DNA of 33,587 nucleotides from CAZVEV01 sp964625865 (GCA_964625865.1 CAZVEV010000035.1:1-33587), one strand, 5' to 3'. Numbered from the stretch's first letter, positions 15,650-24,612 are shown. The notes: a model not told the origin generated them from the letters alone. Program-made: numbers and translations.

Positions 15650-18600
15650 ATGCACCTCAGGCAGAGAGTCTCAGTGCCCTTCTGGACCGTCCTGATCCTG
15701 GCCGCCGGCGCAGCCGAGCTGGCCGCCAAGCCCCGCGCCGGGTCACGCGGCGTCATGGCCACCAGCCAGGTCAAGCGCGGCGGGGCCAAGCCGCAGAAGC
15801 TCTCGGTCGACGTGACGGGACTCAAGACCCTGGGCCTGACGGCGACGGGATACTCGTGGGGGCAGGCCGTCTGGGGCGAGGCCGTGCTCATCGACGCCAA
15901 GGGCGCCCAAACGCGGCTGGCCGATCTGAAGCCCGTCTCGGTCCGCGTCGGGTGGGGCACGTTCTCCCGCAACAAGGGCCCGGACGGCAAGGGGCTGTCG
16001 ATCGGCGGGGTGAAGATCGCCCACGGCCTGTTCGCCCACGCCGACAGCAGGCTGCTGTACCGGCTGGACGGCAAGTACGTTCGGTTCGAGGCGCTGGTGG
16101 GCATTAACCGTACGGCCGGGGAGAAGGGATCGGTGGTCTTCAAGGTCTTCGACGCCGAGTCGCTGGCGAAGATCGAGCTGTTCGCCGCCGCCGACAAGCG
16201 GCTGGCCCAGGTGGACTTCGCGGCGCTGGAGACCGGCATCGCCCGGGCGATCAGGACCGGGGCGGGCGACGGCGCGGCGCTGAAAAGGGCGCTCGCGGAG
16301 GTCCAGTCGTGCGCCAAGTCGGCCGGCGCGATTCGCAAGGGCCTGGCCGCACACTCGTCAGAGGCGTTGAAACAGGCCGCCGCCCTGCAAACACGCATTG
16401 CCGCCGCACAGGACGCGATGCGGGGCACCTACGGTTCGCTGCTCGACGCGCCGCTGCTGCTGGTCAAGCGCAACCCGTACTTCGCGGGGCACATCTATGA
16501 CGACTACCTGCCCTACCGCCCCGGCGGGGGGATCTACGTGATCGAGAACCCCGCCGCCCCGCTCGACAAGCGTATCGTCCGGGCGGTTATCGACCCCGAG
16601 ACGCCCGAGACGCTGGGGGAGGGGGTCTATCGCGACCCGGATCTGTCGTTCGACGCCAAGCGGATCGTCTTCGCGTTCAAGGGCAAGGAAGGCAATACGA
16701 GCATCTACGAGATCGGCGTGGACGGCAAGGGGCTACGGCGCCTGACCGACCCGGGGTGCGACTGCAAGGGGCGAAAGCCGTCCCAGGGGCTGGTGGGCAG
16801 GGGGCAGCACGACATCACGCCCTGCTACCTGCCCAGCGGGCGGATCGCCTTTACCTCCACGCGCACCGGCGCGCACGTGATGTGCTTCAGCAGCTACATC
16901 GACGTGCTGCACACCATGAACGCCGACGGCAGCGACATCCGGTGCATCTCGGTCAACAACCAGAACGAGTTCGACCCCTCGGTCCTGCCCGACGGGCGGA
17001 TCCTCTACGGGCGGTGGGAGTACGTCGACAAGACCGCACTGTACATGCAGAGCCTCTGGACGGTGAACCCCGACGGGACGAACGAGACGGCTTTCTTCGC
17101 CAACAACCTCGCCAAACCCACCGCCGTTCTCGACGCACGGGCCGTGCCCGGGACCGACCTGGTCGTCGCCTCGCTGACGCCCCACAACGGGCAGGCCGTC
17201 GGCGCCATCGCGATGATCGACCCGAAGGTGGGCAAGAACAGCCTCGAGGCGATAACCAACTTCACGCCCGAATACCGCAAGGAAATGGACCAGGGCCTGC
17301 GTCGCGGCCCGTGCGACCCGTGGCCCCTGTCGAAAGACGTCGTCCTGATCGCCAACAACGCCCCGCACCACGGCAAACACGGCGTGATCGAGCTGATCGA
17401 CCGGTTCGGCTTCCGCTCGGTGATCCACCGCGAGGCGAACATCTCGTGCTACGCGCCCATGCTCGTCAAGCCGCGCCCCAGGCCGCGCGACGTGACGTCG
17501 GTAATCCGCCCGGGCAAGCCGGCGACGTTCATCGTCCACGACATCTACAAGGGCATGACCGGGATCAAGCGCGGGCGAGTCAAGACGCTTCGCGTGATCG
17601 AGACGACCGCTCGCGTCAGCGGCATTCCGCGCGGCGGGCGATGGTGGAACCAGGCGTTCCTGGCCAGTTGGCAGGGCTCGTACGACATCAAGAACTTCCT
17701 GGGCACGGTGCCGGTGGCTGCCGACGGGTCGGCCTACTTCGAGGCCCCGCCCGGAATGGCGCTGTACTTCCAGGCCCTCGACGCCGACGGGCGCATGGTC
17801 CAGTCGCAACGGACGTTCGTGCAGGCCGTCCAGGGCGTCGCACGCTCCTGCACCGGGTGCCACATCAAGGAAGACAACGCCGCCCCGGCCGCGACAACCG
17901 CGCGTCCGATGGCCGTTCGCAAGGCCCCGGCCAGCCTCGCCGTCGAATCCTGGGGCGAAGGGTTCCTCGACTACCCGACGATGGTCCAGCCGATACTCGA
18001 CAGGCGGTGCGTGACCTGTCACGGCGGCGACAAGGGCATCGGCGGCGGGATCGATCTGACCGGCGGATGGACGTGGGCGTTCAACATCAGCTACGAGACG
18101 CTGATCAAGAACACGCTGACCGGCTTCCTGAACTGCAACAACGGCAAGGTCAAGACGGCCGAGATCCTCGACCCGCTGACCCACGGCTCGGGCGCCGCCC
18201 CGCTGACCAAAGTGCTCCTGAGCGGGCACAAGAAACGCCTCAAGGACATGCCGCGAAAGGAAATCGACCTCCTGCTGGCGTGGATGGACGGCAACTGCAA
18301 CTACTACGGCACGTGGGACTACTCGCCCCACGCGGTCTGCAGGGCGCTCGGATCGACCCAAGGGGCCCTGGCCGCCGAGATGAAGAAGGGCGGCTGCCTC
18401 ACGTGCCACGAGCCGAAGATCGGCAATGACTGGGTCAACCTCAAGACGCCCGAGCGCAGCCGCATCCTCCGGGCCCCGCTGGCCAAGGGGCCTGGGTCGC
18501 TGGGCCTGGCGTGGTGTCGCGGTCGCAAGGCCCGCCGCGTCGCCTGGCCGCAGGTCACCGGTCGCATCCAGCCGCCGGATGTGTTCAGTCCGAAGAGGAC

Positions 18601-18823
18601 CGCGGCGCCAAACTCCGATGGCAAGGAGGTAACACCCTTCGCCGACACGAATAACGCGACATATCAGGCGATGGAGAAGATCATCGCCGCCGCCCGCGCC
18701 GCGGCCCTGAAGACCCCCCGCGTCGACATGCCCGGAGCGGTCATCGAACGAGGCGTCTGCCGCGAACTGAAGCCCCTGGCACCCCCGCAGCCGCCGGCGG
18801 CGCCAAAGGTCGTATCGAAGTGA
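15650..18823 (+). CDS. HzsA-related multihaem protein with NPCBM-like domain
   Basis: 1057 residues from the ATG at 15650, which follows AAGGAAAT and opens with a signal peptide (about 1-24, 'AGAAELAAKP'). An NPCBM-like sugar-binding module lies at about 45-175 ('GWGTFSRNKGP', 'IAHGLFAHADSRLLYRLDG', 'FEALVGINRTAG'); an Ala-rich helical stretch follows; then a propeller at about 290-600 with 'VLPDGRILYGRWEYVDK' blades, the HzsA middle-like 'LGTVPVAADGSAYFEAPP', and three CxxCH haem motifs at 734-738, 787-791 and 916-920. It is a paralogue of 3866-6820 in its propeller and haem parts, but the N-terminal module has been exchanged. It is probably exported and redox active; substrate unknown. Confidence 0.87.
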   Translation: MHLRQRVSVPFWTVLILAAGAAELAAKPRAGSRGVMATSQVKRGGAKPQKLSVDVTGLKTLGLTATGYSWGQAVWGEAVLIDAKGAQTRLADLKPVSVRVGWGTFSRNKGPDGKGLSIGGVKIAHGLFAHADSRLLYRLDGKYVRFEALVGINRTAGEKGSVVFKVFDAESLAKIELFAAADKRLAQVDFAALETGIARAIRTGAGDGAALKRALAEVQSCAKSAGAIRKGLAAHSSEALKQAAALQTRIAAAQDAMRGTYGSLLDAPLLLVKRNPYFAGHIYDDYLPYRPGGGIYVIENPAAPLDKRIVRAVIDPETPETLGEGVYRDPDLSFDAKRIVFAFKGKEGNTSIYEIGVDGKGLRRLTDPGCDCKGRKPSQGLVGRGQHDITPCYLPSGRIAFTSTRTGAHVMCFSSYIDVLHTMNADGSDIRCISVNNQNEFDPSVLPDGRILYGRWEYVDKTALYMQSLWTVNPDGTNETAFFANNLAKPTAVLDARAVPGTDLVVASLTPHNGQAVGAIAMIDPKVGKNSLEAITNFTPEYRKEMDQGLRRGPCDPWPLSKDVVLIANNAPHHGKHGVIELIDRFGFRSVIHREANISCYAPMLVKPRPRPRDVTSVIRPGKPATFIVHDIYKGMTGIKRGRVKTLRVIETTARVSGIPRGGRWWNQAFLASWQGSYDIKNFLGTVPVAADGSAYFEAPPGMALYFQALDADGRMVQSQRTFVQAVQGVARSCTGCHIKEDNAAPAATTARPMAVRKAPASLAVESWGEGFLDYPTMVQPILDRRCVTCHGGDKGIGGGIDLTGGWTWAFNISYETLIKNTLTGFLNCNNGKVKTAEILDPLTHGSGAAPLTKVLLSGHKKRLKDMPRKEIDLLLAWMDGNCNYYGTWDYSPHAVCRALGSTQGALAAEMKKGGCLTCHEPKIGNDWVNLKTPERSRILRAPLAKGPGSLGLAWCRGRKARRVAWPQVTGRIQPPDVFSPKRTAAPNSDGKEVTPFADTNNATYQAMEKIIAAARAAALKTPRVDMPGAVIERGVCRELKPLAPPQPPAAPKVVSK

Positions 18824-18861
18824 GAATCCGGACCCCACTAACGTGCGACAGTCCTCCGTAA

Positions 18862-19022
18862 CAGGCAAACGCCCACAGGCTCCGCCCTGTGGGGTATCGA
18901 CGATGGAGAACCCGACTATCTCCGCCATAGCGGATTACTACGCACTGCGAGGCGGTCCTTCAGACGGACCGGTGTTTCGTCCGCCGATACCCCACGGGGC
19001 GGAGCCCGTGGGCGTTTGTCTG
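18862..19022. repeat. Inverted-repeat element (38-base arms) with compensatory changes
   Basis: Arms 18862-18899 and 18985-19022 are reverse complements at 35 of 38 positions and enclose 85 bases. Each arm is itself a hairpin (cccac..gtggg). Two of the three differences between arms fall opposite each other within the arm's own stem, changing an A-T pair to G-C. This fits a folded RNA or a mobile palindromic element. The 366-base gap 18824-19189 holds this element and a promoter, no gene. Confidence 0.75.
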
Positions 19023-19043
19023 CCGAAGGCGATCCCGAAACCG

Positions 19044-19072
19044 TTGGCACCGCATGGGGTTCAGATCATATT
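19044..19072 (+). promoter_or_regulatory. Candidate promoter of the GH32 gene
   Basis: TTGGCA, a 17-base spacer and CATATT (four of six -10 positions). It stands 117 bases before the ATG at 19190, after the inverted-repeat element. Weak evidence. Confidence 0.35.
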
Positions 19073-19189
19073 GACGCGCGATGTTCGATGGCCTCGACGT
19101 GCCGGGGGGGCAGGAGCCATCGGATATCCCCAGCCGGCGCACGGGGCGCCGGGTCGGATCGAGTCGCATCCTAGAGAAAGGACCCTCCC

Positions 19190-21373
19190 ATGAACCGTAC
19201 CGTTCTTGCCGTGATTGTGTTGCTTCTGCTGGCGTTGAGCGTCCCCGCGGTGGCGGCCGACCTCGTCATCGCCGACTTCGAGGGCAAGACGTATCCCGAG
19301 GGCTGGAAAGTCGAGGGGGCGGCGTTTGGCAAGGGACCGGCGAAGGGGCGCCTGCCCAAGCAGCAGGTCGTCGCCGGCTTTGAAGGCAAGGGCGTGGTCA
19401 ATTCGTACCTCGGCGGCGACAAGCCCACGGGCAAACTGACCAGCCCGGCGTTCACCATCGAACGAGACTACATCACGTTCCTCATCGGCGGCGGGGCGCA
19501 CAAGGGGCAGACGTGCATGAACCTTCTGATCGACGGGAAAGTCGTCCTCAGCGCCACGGGCAACAATAACGAATTCCTCAATTGGGAAAACTGGGACGTC
19601 AAGAAGTACAAGGGCAAGACCGCGACCCTCCAGATCGTCGACGCCGCCTCCGGCGGCTGGGGACACGTCAACGTCGACCAGATCGCCCAGAGCGACAAGC
19701 CCAAAAAGAAGAAGAAAGCCCCCGCGCCGTCCGGTCGTCGCCGCGGGAGCCCGCCCCTGCCCGCCCAGAGCACCGAGATCAAGATCACGGGCAAGTACAT
19801 CATCTTCCCCGTCGCGAACGTCAAGAGGAAGCGCGGGCGGATGACGATTACCGTCGGCGATCAACTGGTTCACAATCTCGACTGCGATTTCCCCGTCGAC
19901 GCCGATAGCATCGACTGGTGGACGTACCTCGACATGAGCGAGTACATCGGCAAGACGGCGAAGATCTCGGCCAACGCCGCGCCGGAACTCTGCAAGATGT
20001 TTACCTCCAGCGATACCATTCGCAACCTGATGCCGCTGTATGACGAAGCCCTGCGACCTCAGTTCCACATTTCCCAAAAGCGAGGCTGGAACAACGACCC
20101 GAATGGGATGTTCTACCACGACGGGCTGTACTACTTCTTCTGGCAGTGCAACCCGGCGGGACGGAACTGGGCGAACATGTATTGGGGATACGCCACGAGC
20201 CCCGACATGATCCATTGGACCGAGCATGACCGCGCACTGCGATCCTTCGGCGGGAACGTCAAGAACCGCCACCCGAAGATGGCCGTGAAGAACTGCTTCT
20301 CGGGCAGCGGCAACGTGGATATCAACAACTCCGGCGGCTGGCAGAAAGGCAGCGAGAAGACCCTCGTCCTGGCGTTCACGGATACCGGATGCGGCGAGTC
20401 GCTGGCGTACTCGACCGACAAGGGCAAGACGTGGACGTATTATGAAGGCAACCCGGTGATCAAGCACCGCGGCCGGGATCCGAAGCTGATGTGGTACGAG
20501 AAGGGCAAGCACTGGGTCATCGCCGTGTATGACGAGGACCGCGACAAGAAGATCGGCCGCAATATCGCACTCTACAAGAGCACGGACCTGAAGAATTGGG
20601 AACTGACGGGCAAGATCCCGGGCTACTTCGAGTGTGCGGAGATCTTCGAACTGCCCGTCGACGGCGACAAGAGCAAGACCAAGTGGGTCATCTTTGCCGC
20701 CGACGCGCGGTATGCGATCGGCACGTTCGACGGGAAAACCTTCAAGCCCGAGCATGAGGGCAAGCACCGCGTCCACTGGGGCAAGTATTACGCGTCGCAG
20801 TGTTTCAGCAACAGCCCCGACGGACGCGTCGTCCAAATCGGTTGGGTGCGCGGGCTCGATCTGCCGGGCATGCCGTTTAACCAGGGGTTCACCGTTCCGA
20901 CGAACCTGACGCTGCATACGACCAAGGACGGCATTCGAATGTTCGCCACGCCGATTAAGGAACTCAAGAAGCTCCGCAAGCCGAAGCCCAAGAGCGCCGA
21001 AGGCAAGGAACTGACCGACGCTGCCATCACGTTCGACGCCAAGGGCCAGCTCTATGACATCGTCGTGACGCTCAAGAAGGGCACGGCAAGCAAAGCTGTC
21101 CTCCAATTCGGCGAAAACAAGGCGACGTACGACTTCGGCGCCCAAAAACTCGACGAGATGCCTCTGGCGATGAAAGACGGCAAGGTGACGTTCCGCGTCC
21201 TGGTCGACCGCCCGATGTACGAGTTGATCGGCGGCGGCGGGGCCTGCTTCAAGACGTCAGGCCGCCGCGACATGGGCAAGGACCTCGGCACGATCTCGCT
21301 GACCGCCGAGGGCGGGGCGATGACCGTCGAGTCCTTCAAGGCCTACGAAATGAAGTCGACCTGGAACAAGTGA
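19190..21373 (+). CDS. GH32 family fructan/sucrose-type glycoside hydrolase
   Basis: 727 residues with a signal peptide at 1-23 (AAAGGA before the ATG). Residues 24-170 look like a beta-sandwich binding module; a Lys/Pro-rich linker follows at about 172-195; a further small sandwich at 196-265; then the five-bladed GH32 propeller. Catalytic motifs: 'WNNDPNG' with nucleophile Asp303, 'RDP' at 429-431 (transition-state Asp430), and 'ECAEIFEL' with acid/base Glu481-Cys482. The family cleaves beta-fructosides such as levan, inulin or sucrose; the exact substrate cannot be read. Exported, it would digest fructans outside the cell. A strong terminator follows its stop. Confidence 0.92.
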   Translation: MNRTVLAVIVLLLLALSVPAVAADLVIADFEGKTYPEGWKVEGAAFGKGPAKGRLPKQQVVAGFEGKGVVNSYLGGDKPTGKLTSPAFTIERDYITFLIGGGAHKGQTCMNLLIDGKVVLSATGNNNEFLNWENWDVKKYKGKTATLQIVDAASGGWGHVNVDQIAQSDKPKKKKKAPAPSGRRRGSPPLPAQSTEIKITGKYIIFPVANVKRKRGRMTITVGDQLVHNLDCDFPVDADSIDWWTYLDMSEYIGKTAKISANAAPELCKMFTSSDTIRNLMPLYDEALRPQFHISQKRGWNNDPNGMFYHDGLYYFFWQCNPAGRNWANMYWGYATSPDMIHWTEHDRALRSFGGNVKNRHPKMAVKNCFSGSGNVDINNSGGWQKGSEKTLVLAFTDTGCGESLAYSTDKGKTWTYYEGNPVIKHRGRDPKLMWYEKGKHWVIAVYDEDRDKKIGRNIALYKSTDLKNWELTGKIPGYFECAEIFELPVDGDKSKTKWVIFAADARYAIGTFDGKTFKPEHEGKHRVHWGKYYASQCFSNSPDGRVVQIGWVRGLDLPGMPFNQGFTVPTNLTLHTTKDGIRMFATPIKELKKLRKPKPKSAEGKELTDAAITFDAKGQLYDIVVTLKKGTASKAVLQFGENKATYDFGAQKLDEMPLAMKDGKVTFRVLVDRPMYELIGGGGACFKTSGRRDMGKDLGTISLTAEGGAMTVESFKAYEMKSTWNK

Positions 21374-21399
21374 GACGCACCTAAAACGTATCGCGTTAT

Positions 21400-21435
21400 C
21401 TACGGGCCTTCGTTCGCGAAGGCCCGTAGCTTTTT
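21400..21435 (+). terminator. Rho-independent terminator of the GH32 gene
   Basis: A perfect 13-base stem (21400-21412 with 21417-21429) with a UUCG tetraloop, then CTTTTT. It lies 26 bases after the stop codon. Confidence 0.95.
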
Positions 21436-21548
21436 GGGGGGCGGACCTTGGCAAGCAGGGCGTCACACCCGTTAAGCCCGTTCCATGATTCCCCGCATGA
21501 ACTCTGCGAGATCTGGGCGTCTTGCGCCGAATGCCATGGTCGTAGGCA

Positions 21549-21758
21549 GGCCCAAAGGGCCGACCGATCTTGGCCGGGCCCGGAAGGGCCCGGTAAACGC
21601 TCTCTCCCATGCCACAAGGCCCGAAGGGCCGGCAGAACATCTGCGGATAGGGGGGGCTTTTCTGGTGATCTCTGCCGCCCCTTCGGGGCTAGGCGCTTAT
21701 GCTGAACCCATTACCGGACCCTCCCGGGCCCGGCCAAGATCGATCGGCCCTTCGGGCC
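21549..21758. repeat. Cluster of short palindromes in a gene-free stretch
   Basis: Four copies of a ggccc-n3-gggcc-type palindrome or its close variant occur at 21549-21561, 21618-21630, 21677-21689 (gcccc/ggggc) and 21746-21758. A longer inverted repeat joins 21562-21583 with 21723-21744 region (gatcttggccgggcccgg and its complement). The gap 21436-21819 has no credible gene; this looks like a REP-type intergenic array. Confidence 0.6.
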
Positions 21759-21819
21759 TGCACGAACTTGACTCGCGCCACACCGCTCAGGGGACGGCCC
21801 TCGATAAGGCACTGTTAGG

Positions 21820-22368
21820 CTACCAGAGAAAGACCGGAAGAATGAGAAGGCCGATTGTAGGGGAGTTGAGCAGTAGAATCAGGAAGCACTTCTTCCAGAA
21901 GGGCTCTCCGCACCTCCACCAATACGCACACAGCAGCACCCACAGGGAATACACCTGCAACGGAGGAAACACAAATCCGCACATCGCCATCCGCATGGCC
22001 CTGTCAAGAAGGGCTCTACATGAAGGGGCCGGCTCGGAGGCCGGTTCATCATCACCGCCATCCAAATCATCCTCATCATCTCCATAGTCGATATCAAGGG
22101 CATCGGCTTCAGTATCCTCGCCGGCACTTTCGATTGACTCGGCCCTCCGCGCGAGGACATCCATGGCTCGTTCGGCGTCGGAGGACCTGACCTGCACCTT
22201 GGCCCCGCCGGAGACGCTCGCCAGATACCATGCCGTCCCGGCGACCTTGTCGTCGACCACGTACGCCTCAATGTCCTCGCCCTGCAGGCAGGACTGCACG
22301 ATGGCTGCTTCCATAGGGTCCAGATGCGTTGCGACCGTAACCAGAATGTCATCGTTGCGTTCAGTCAT
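21820..22368 (-). CDS. DUF2007-type protein with C-terminal membrane segments
   Basis: 182 residues. Residues 5-75 follow the DUF2007 pattern ('LVTVATHLDPMEAAIVQSCLQGEDIEAYVVDD', 'VQVRSSDAERAMDVL'), a small fold related to ferredoxin-like P-II proteins and of unknown role. A strongly acidic linker follows (about 83-110, Asp/Glu-rich), then two or three hydrophobic segments rich in Cys and Trp that should anchor it in the inner membrane with the domain in the cytoplasm. It begins 18 bases after the SGNH-DUF1080 gene on the same strand, so it is probably co-transcribed with it, although no functional link is apparent. Confidence 0.75.
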   Translation of the reverse strand: MTERNDDILVTVATHLDPMEAAIVQSCLQGEDIEAYVVDDKVAGTAWYLASVSGGAKVQVRSSDAERAMDVLARRAESIESAGEDTEADALDIDYGDDEDDLDGGDDEPASEPAPSCRALLDRAMRMAMCGFVFPPLQVYSLWVLLCAYWWRCGEPFWKKCFLILLLNSPTIGLLILPVFLW

Positions 22369-22386
22369 GCTACCCCGCCCGCCGCT

Positions 22387-23688
22387 CTACTTCAGCGGCT
22401 TGATCCGTATGTTCCGGTAGGCCACCGGACCGTGGTTCCCCTGGAACATCAGGGGGCCCATCGCCTTTTCCTTGCGGTCCACCCCGCCGGGCGTGGGGCC
22501 CTTCAGTTCGATGTTCTCCTGGATCAGCTTGCCGTTCAGGATGACCTTCTCGAGGCGGGCGTTGGCCGTCTTCTTGCCCTCGGCGTCGAATTTAGGTGCC
22601 CTGAAGTGGATCTCGTACGTCTGCCACTCGCCCGGCTTGCGGCAGGCGTTCAGTTTAGGCGGCCTGGCGCCGTAGACGGCACCCATGTCTCCGCCGCCGA
22701 GCTTCTTGCGGCCGTAGCTGTCGAGAACCTGAATCTCGTACTCGCCCTGGACGTAGATTCCGGAGTTCGAGCCCAGGGGCACCATGACCTCGAGCGTGAT
22801 AATCCCATCGCCATGGGTCTTCGAACTGTAGAAGTCCAGGCTCTGGCCGTGCTTGGCAGCCAGGTTGACCATCGCATCGCCGCCGGGGACGACGATGAGG
22901 CATTTGGGGTTGGCCGGATCGACCTTGGGCGTGCCGACCTTCCAGAGGTTCTTGCCCCTTCCCCTGGGGTGCTTCTTGGCGGTCCACTCGCTCAGGTCCT
23001 TGCCGTTGAAGAACGACCCGTCGTCGCCGGCTGCCCCGGCGGTCTTGCCGGTAATCGCATCACGGATCGTCGCGGCCATTACGGCAGCCCCGGCGGCGTT
23101 GGGGTGCACCGTGTCGGGGAACATCGCCTTCTTGCCCGACAGCGCCTTGTACAGATCGATCACGGGCAACTTGGTGTCCCTGGCGACCTGCATCGTGATA
23201 GGAATCACTTCCTCGCGGATGACCTTGTCGGTGATGCCCCATCGCCCCGGGAAGGCGGGCACGGGCTTGCAGATGAAGATCTTCGGCTTGGCGGGGAGCT
23301 TCTGCAGTTGGACGATCATGTCTTTGTAGTCGGCGGCGAACTGGTCTTTGAACTTCCAGTTGCCCGGCTTGGAGTCGTTCGTGCCGAGTTTGATCACCAC
23401 GATGTTCGGATTGAACTCGAGTGTGCCCTTCCACTGCCGCTGCTTCCAGAACGGCTTGTTGCCCTTCTTGAGCATCGTCGACCCGCTGTTGCCGAAGTTC
23501 CGCACCTCGTAGCCGTCCCCCAGCAGTCGCCCGAGTTGCGCAGGATAGTACATCTTCCGGTCGCGGATGCCCGCCCCGGCAGTAATGCTGTCACCGACGC
23601 ACGCGACGCGGACAGGCTCGGCCGCCATCACCGGCGCGGCGAGAATCGCGAGGATCAGCGCGACATACACAAAGGTCCTTCTCAGCAT
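22387..23688 (-). CDS. SGNH hydrolase fused to DUF1080 (3-keto-disaccharide hydrolase-like) domain
   Basis: 433 residues. Signal peptide 1-23 ('PVMAAE'). The SGNH/GDSL esterase domain follows: block I 'GDSI' with nucleophile Ser34, block II 'GNSGST' (66-71), block III 'GTND' (102-105) and block V 'DTVHPN' with Asp192 and His195. From about 225 the sequence is DUF1080: 'FFNGKDLSEW', 'DGIITLEVMVPLGSNSGIYVQGEYEIQVLDSYG' and a C-terminal 'GPLMFQGNHGPVAYRNIRIKPL'. Known DUF1080 proteins bind or cleave sugars; together an acetyl-ester-removing, sugar-binding enzyme is plausible. AAAGGA precedes the ATG. The gene is the first of a pair with the DUF2007 gene. Confidence 0.9.
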   Translation of the reverse strand: MLRRTFVYVALILAILAAPVMAAEPVRVACVGDSITAGAGIRDRKMYYPAQLGRLLGDGYEVRNFGNSGSTMLKKGNKPFWKQRQWKGTLEFNPNIVVIKLGTNDSKPGNWKFKDQFAADYKDMIVQLQKLPAKPKIFICKPVPAFPGRWGITDKVIREEVIPITMQVARDTKLPVIDLYKALSGKKAMFPDTVHPNAAGAAVMAATIRDAITGKTAGAAGDDGSFFNGKDLSEWTAKKHPRGRGKNLWKVGTPKVDPANPKCLIVVPGGDAMVNLAAKHGQSLDFYSSKTHGDGIITLEVMVPLGSNSGIYVQGEYEIQVLDSYGRKKLGGGDMGAVYGARPPKLNACRKPGEWQTYEIHFRAPKFDAEGKKTANARLEKVILNGKLIQENIELKGPTPGGVDRKEKAMGPLMFQGNHGPVAYRNIRIKPLK

Positions 23689-23789
23689 GGTTCAGTCCTT
23701 TCTCTTGGCCTCAGGGTTGTCCGCCTATCGTAACCGGGCCAGGACGCCCGGGGAAGGTTCTTGTTCCTCGCCTGGCGGTCCGGGCGAGC

Positions 23790-24518
23790 TTACCTCCTGC
23801 TCTTGGTGACCCATTTCTGCGTGACCACGCCGATGACCACGCCGACGGCCAGCACGGCCCAGAACAACTGCGGGGATTTGTTCTCCAGGCCGTGAACCAT
23901 GTTCATGCCGAACAGCGCCGCGCCGGCCATCAGGGGAAACGTGATCGCCGCCAACAGGTTGAGCTTGTGCTGAGCCACCGCCATCTTCCGGACCTGGACC
24001 GACTGGCGCTCGGCGTTCTGGGCGATCCGGAAATCCAGCGCGATCTTCGCATCCGACAGCAGCAGTTCGAAATTCCGCGCCGACTCATACGCCGCGTCCC
24101 GCATCTCGATGAGGAAGGCGTCGTCCTTGACCAGTTCCCGCGCCGATTGCAGCGCCGCCTTCATGTTGGTCGCCGCCCGCGCCACGGGCGCCAGCGGCTC
24201 GAGAATCTCGAACAGGTCAGCCGCCGACGTGGACTTCTCGTACCGCGCGTCGAGGTCGCTGTAGATGTCCTGGTAGCCCTTGAGCAGTTTGTGGAGTTTG
24301 CGCTGACCCTCTTCGGCCCCGTTGCACATCCATCGCCCATCGGGCCTGCGGAGGAACACCACGGATTGACGCGACGCATCGTCGGCACCGGGCGGCGTGT
24401 GCAGGATCAGCAGCAGGTGCTCGTCTTCGTATATCGCCCGCTGCCTGCCGTACGTGGACTCGCCAAGGCGCCGGTCGATCTTGTCCGGCAGGGTCCAGTG
24501 ATACTGCTTTCTTCTCAT
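23790..24518 (-). CDS. Short CorA-like membrane protein with GMN motif
   Basis: 242 residues from the ATG at 24518 (GGGAT shortly upstream). Long helices at about 75-185 lead to two membrane segments; the first ends in 'FGMNMVHGLE' with Gly-Met-Asn at 204-206, the ion-selectivity signature of CorA channels, followed by a second segment and a basic tail ('KWVTKSRR'). The N-terminal domain ('AIYEDEHLLLILHTPP', 'FLRRPDGRWMCNG') is much smaller than the roughly 240-residue one of classical CorA. It should be an inner-membrane Mg2+ or other divalent-ion channel. The upstream region is the shared leader described at 24519-24612. Confidence 0.85.
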   Translation of the reverse strand: MRRKQYHWTLPDKIDRRLGESTYGRQRAIYEDEHLLLILHTPPGADDASRQSVVFLRRPDGRWMCNGAEEGQRKLHKLLKGYQDIYSDLDARYEKSTSAADLFEILEPLAPVARAATNMKAALQSARELVKDDAFLIEMRDAAYESARNFELLLSDAKIALDFRIAQNAERQSVQVRKMAVAQHKLNLLAAITFPLMAGAALFGMNMVHGLENKSPQLFWAVLAVGVVIGVVTQKWVTKSRR

Positions 24519-24612
24519 GGCGATATCCCATGGGTTGGAGCGAACTGCTCGCGGGTCTTGCCGCGGGTGACCCGACAGCGGGGATTCTAGCACTGTCCGG
24601 GCGGGAGGGCAA
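24519..24612 (-). promoter_or_regulatory. Promoter and leader of the CorA-like gene (shared leader, copy A)
   Basis: Minus strand: -35 TTGCCC (24612-24607), 17-base spacer, extended -10 TGCTAGAAT (core TAGAAT, 24589-24584), then a leader of about 58 bases ending in CCCATGGGATA just before the ATG. The whole block closely matches copy B at 27964-28056, including spacing. Confidence 0.75.

Noticed and set aside
3866..18823. Anammox hydrazine synthase
   Set aside because: Only HzsA-like regions are present and no HzsB/HzsC or hydrazine dehydrogenase genes lie near; similarity to HzsA does not show hydrazine chemistry.
21436..21819. CRISPR array in the palindrome cluster
   Set aside because: Copies are short, imperfect palindromes with irregular spacing and no cas genes; more like REP elements.
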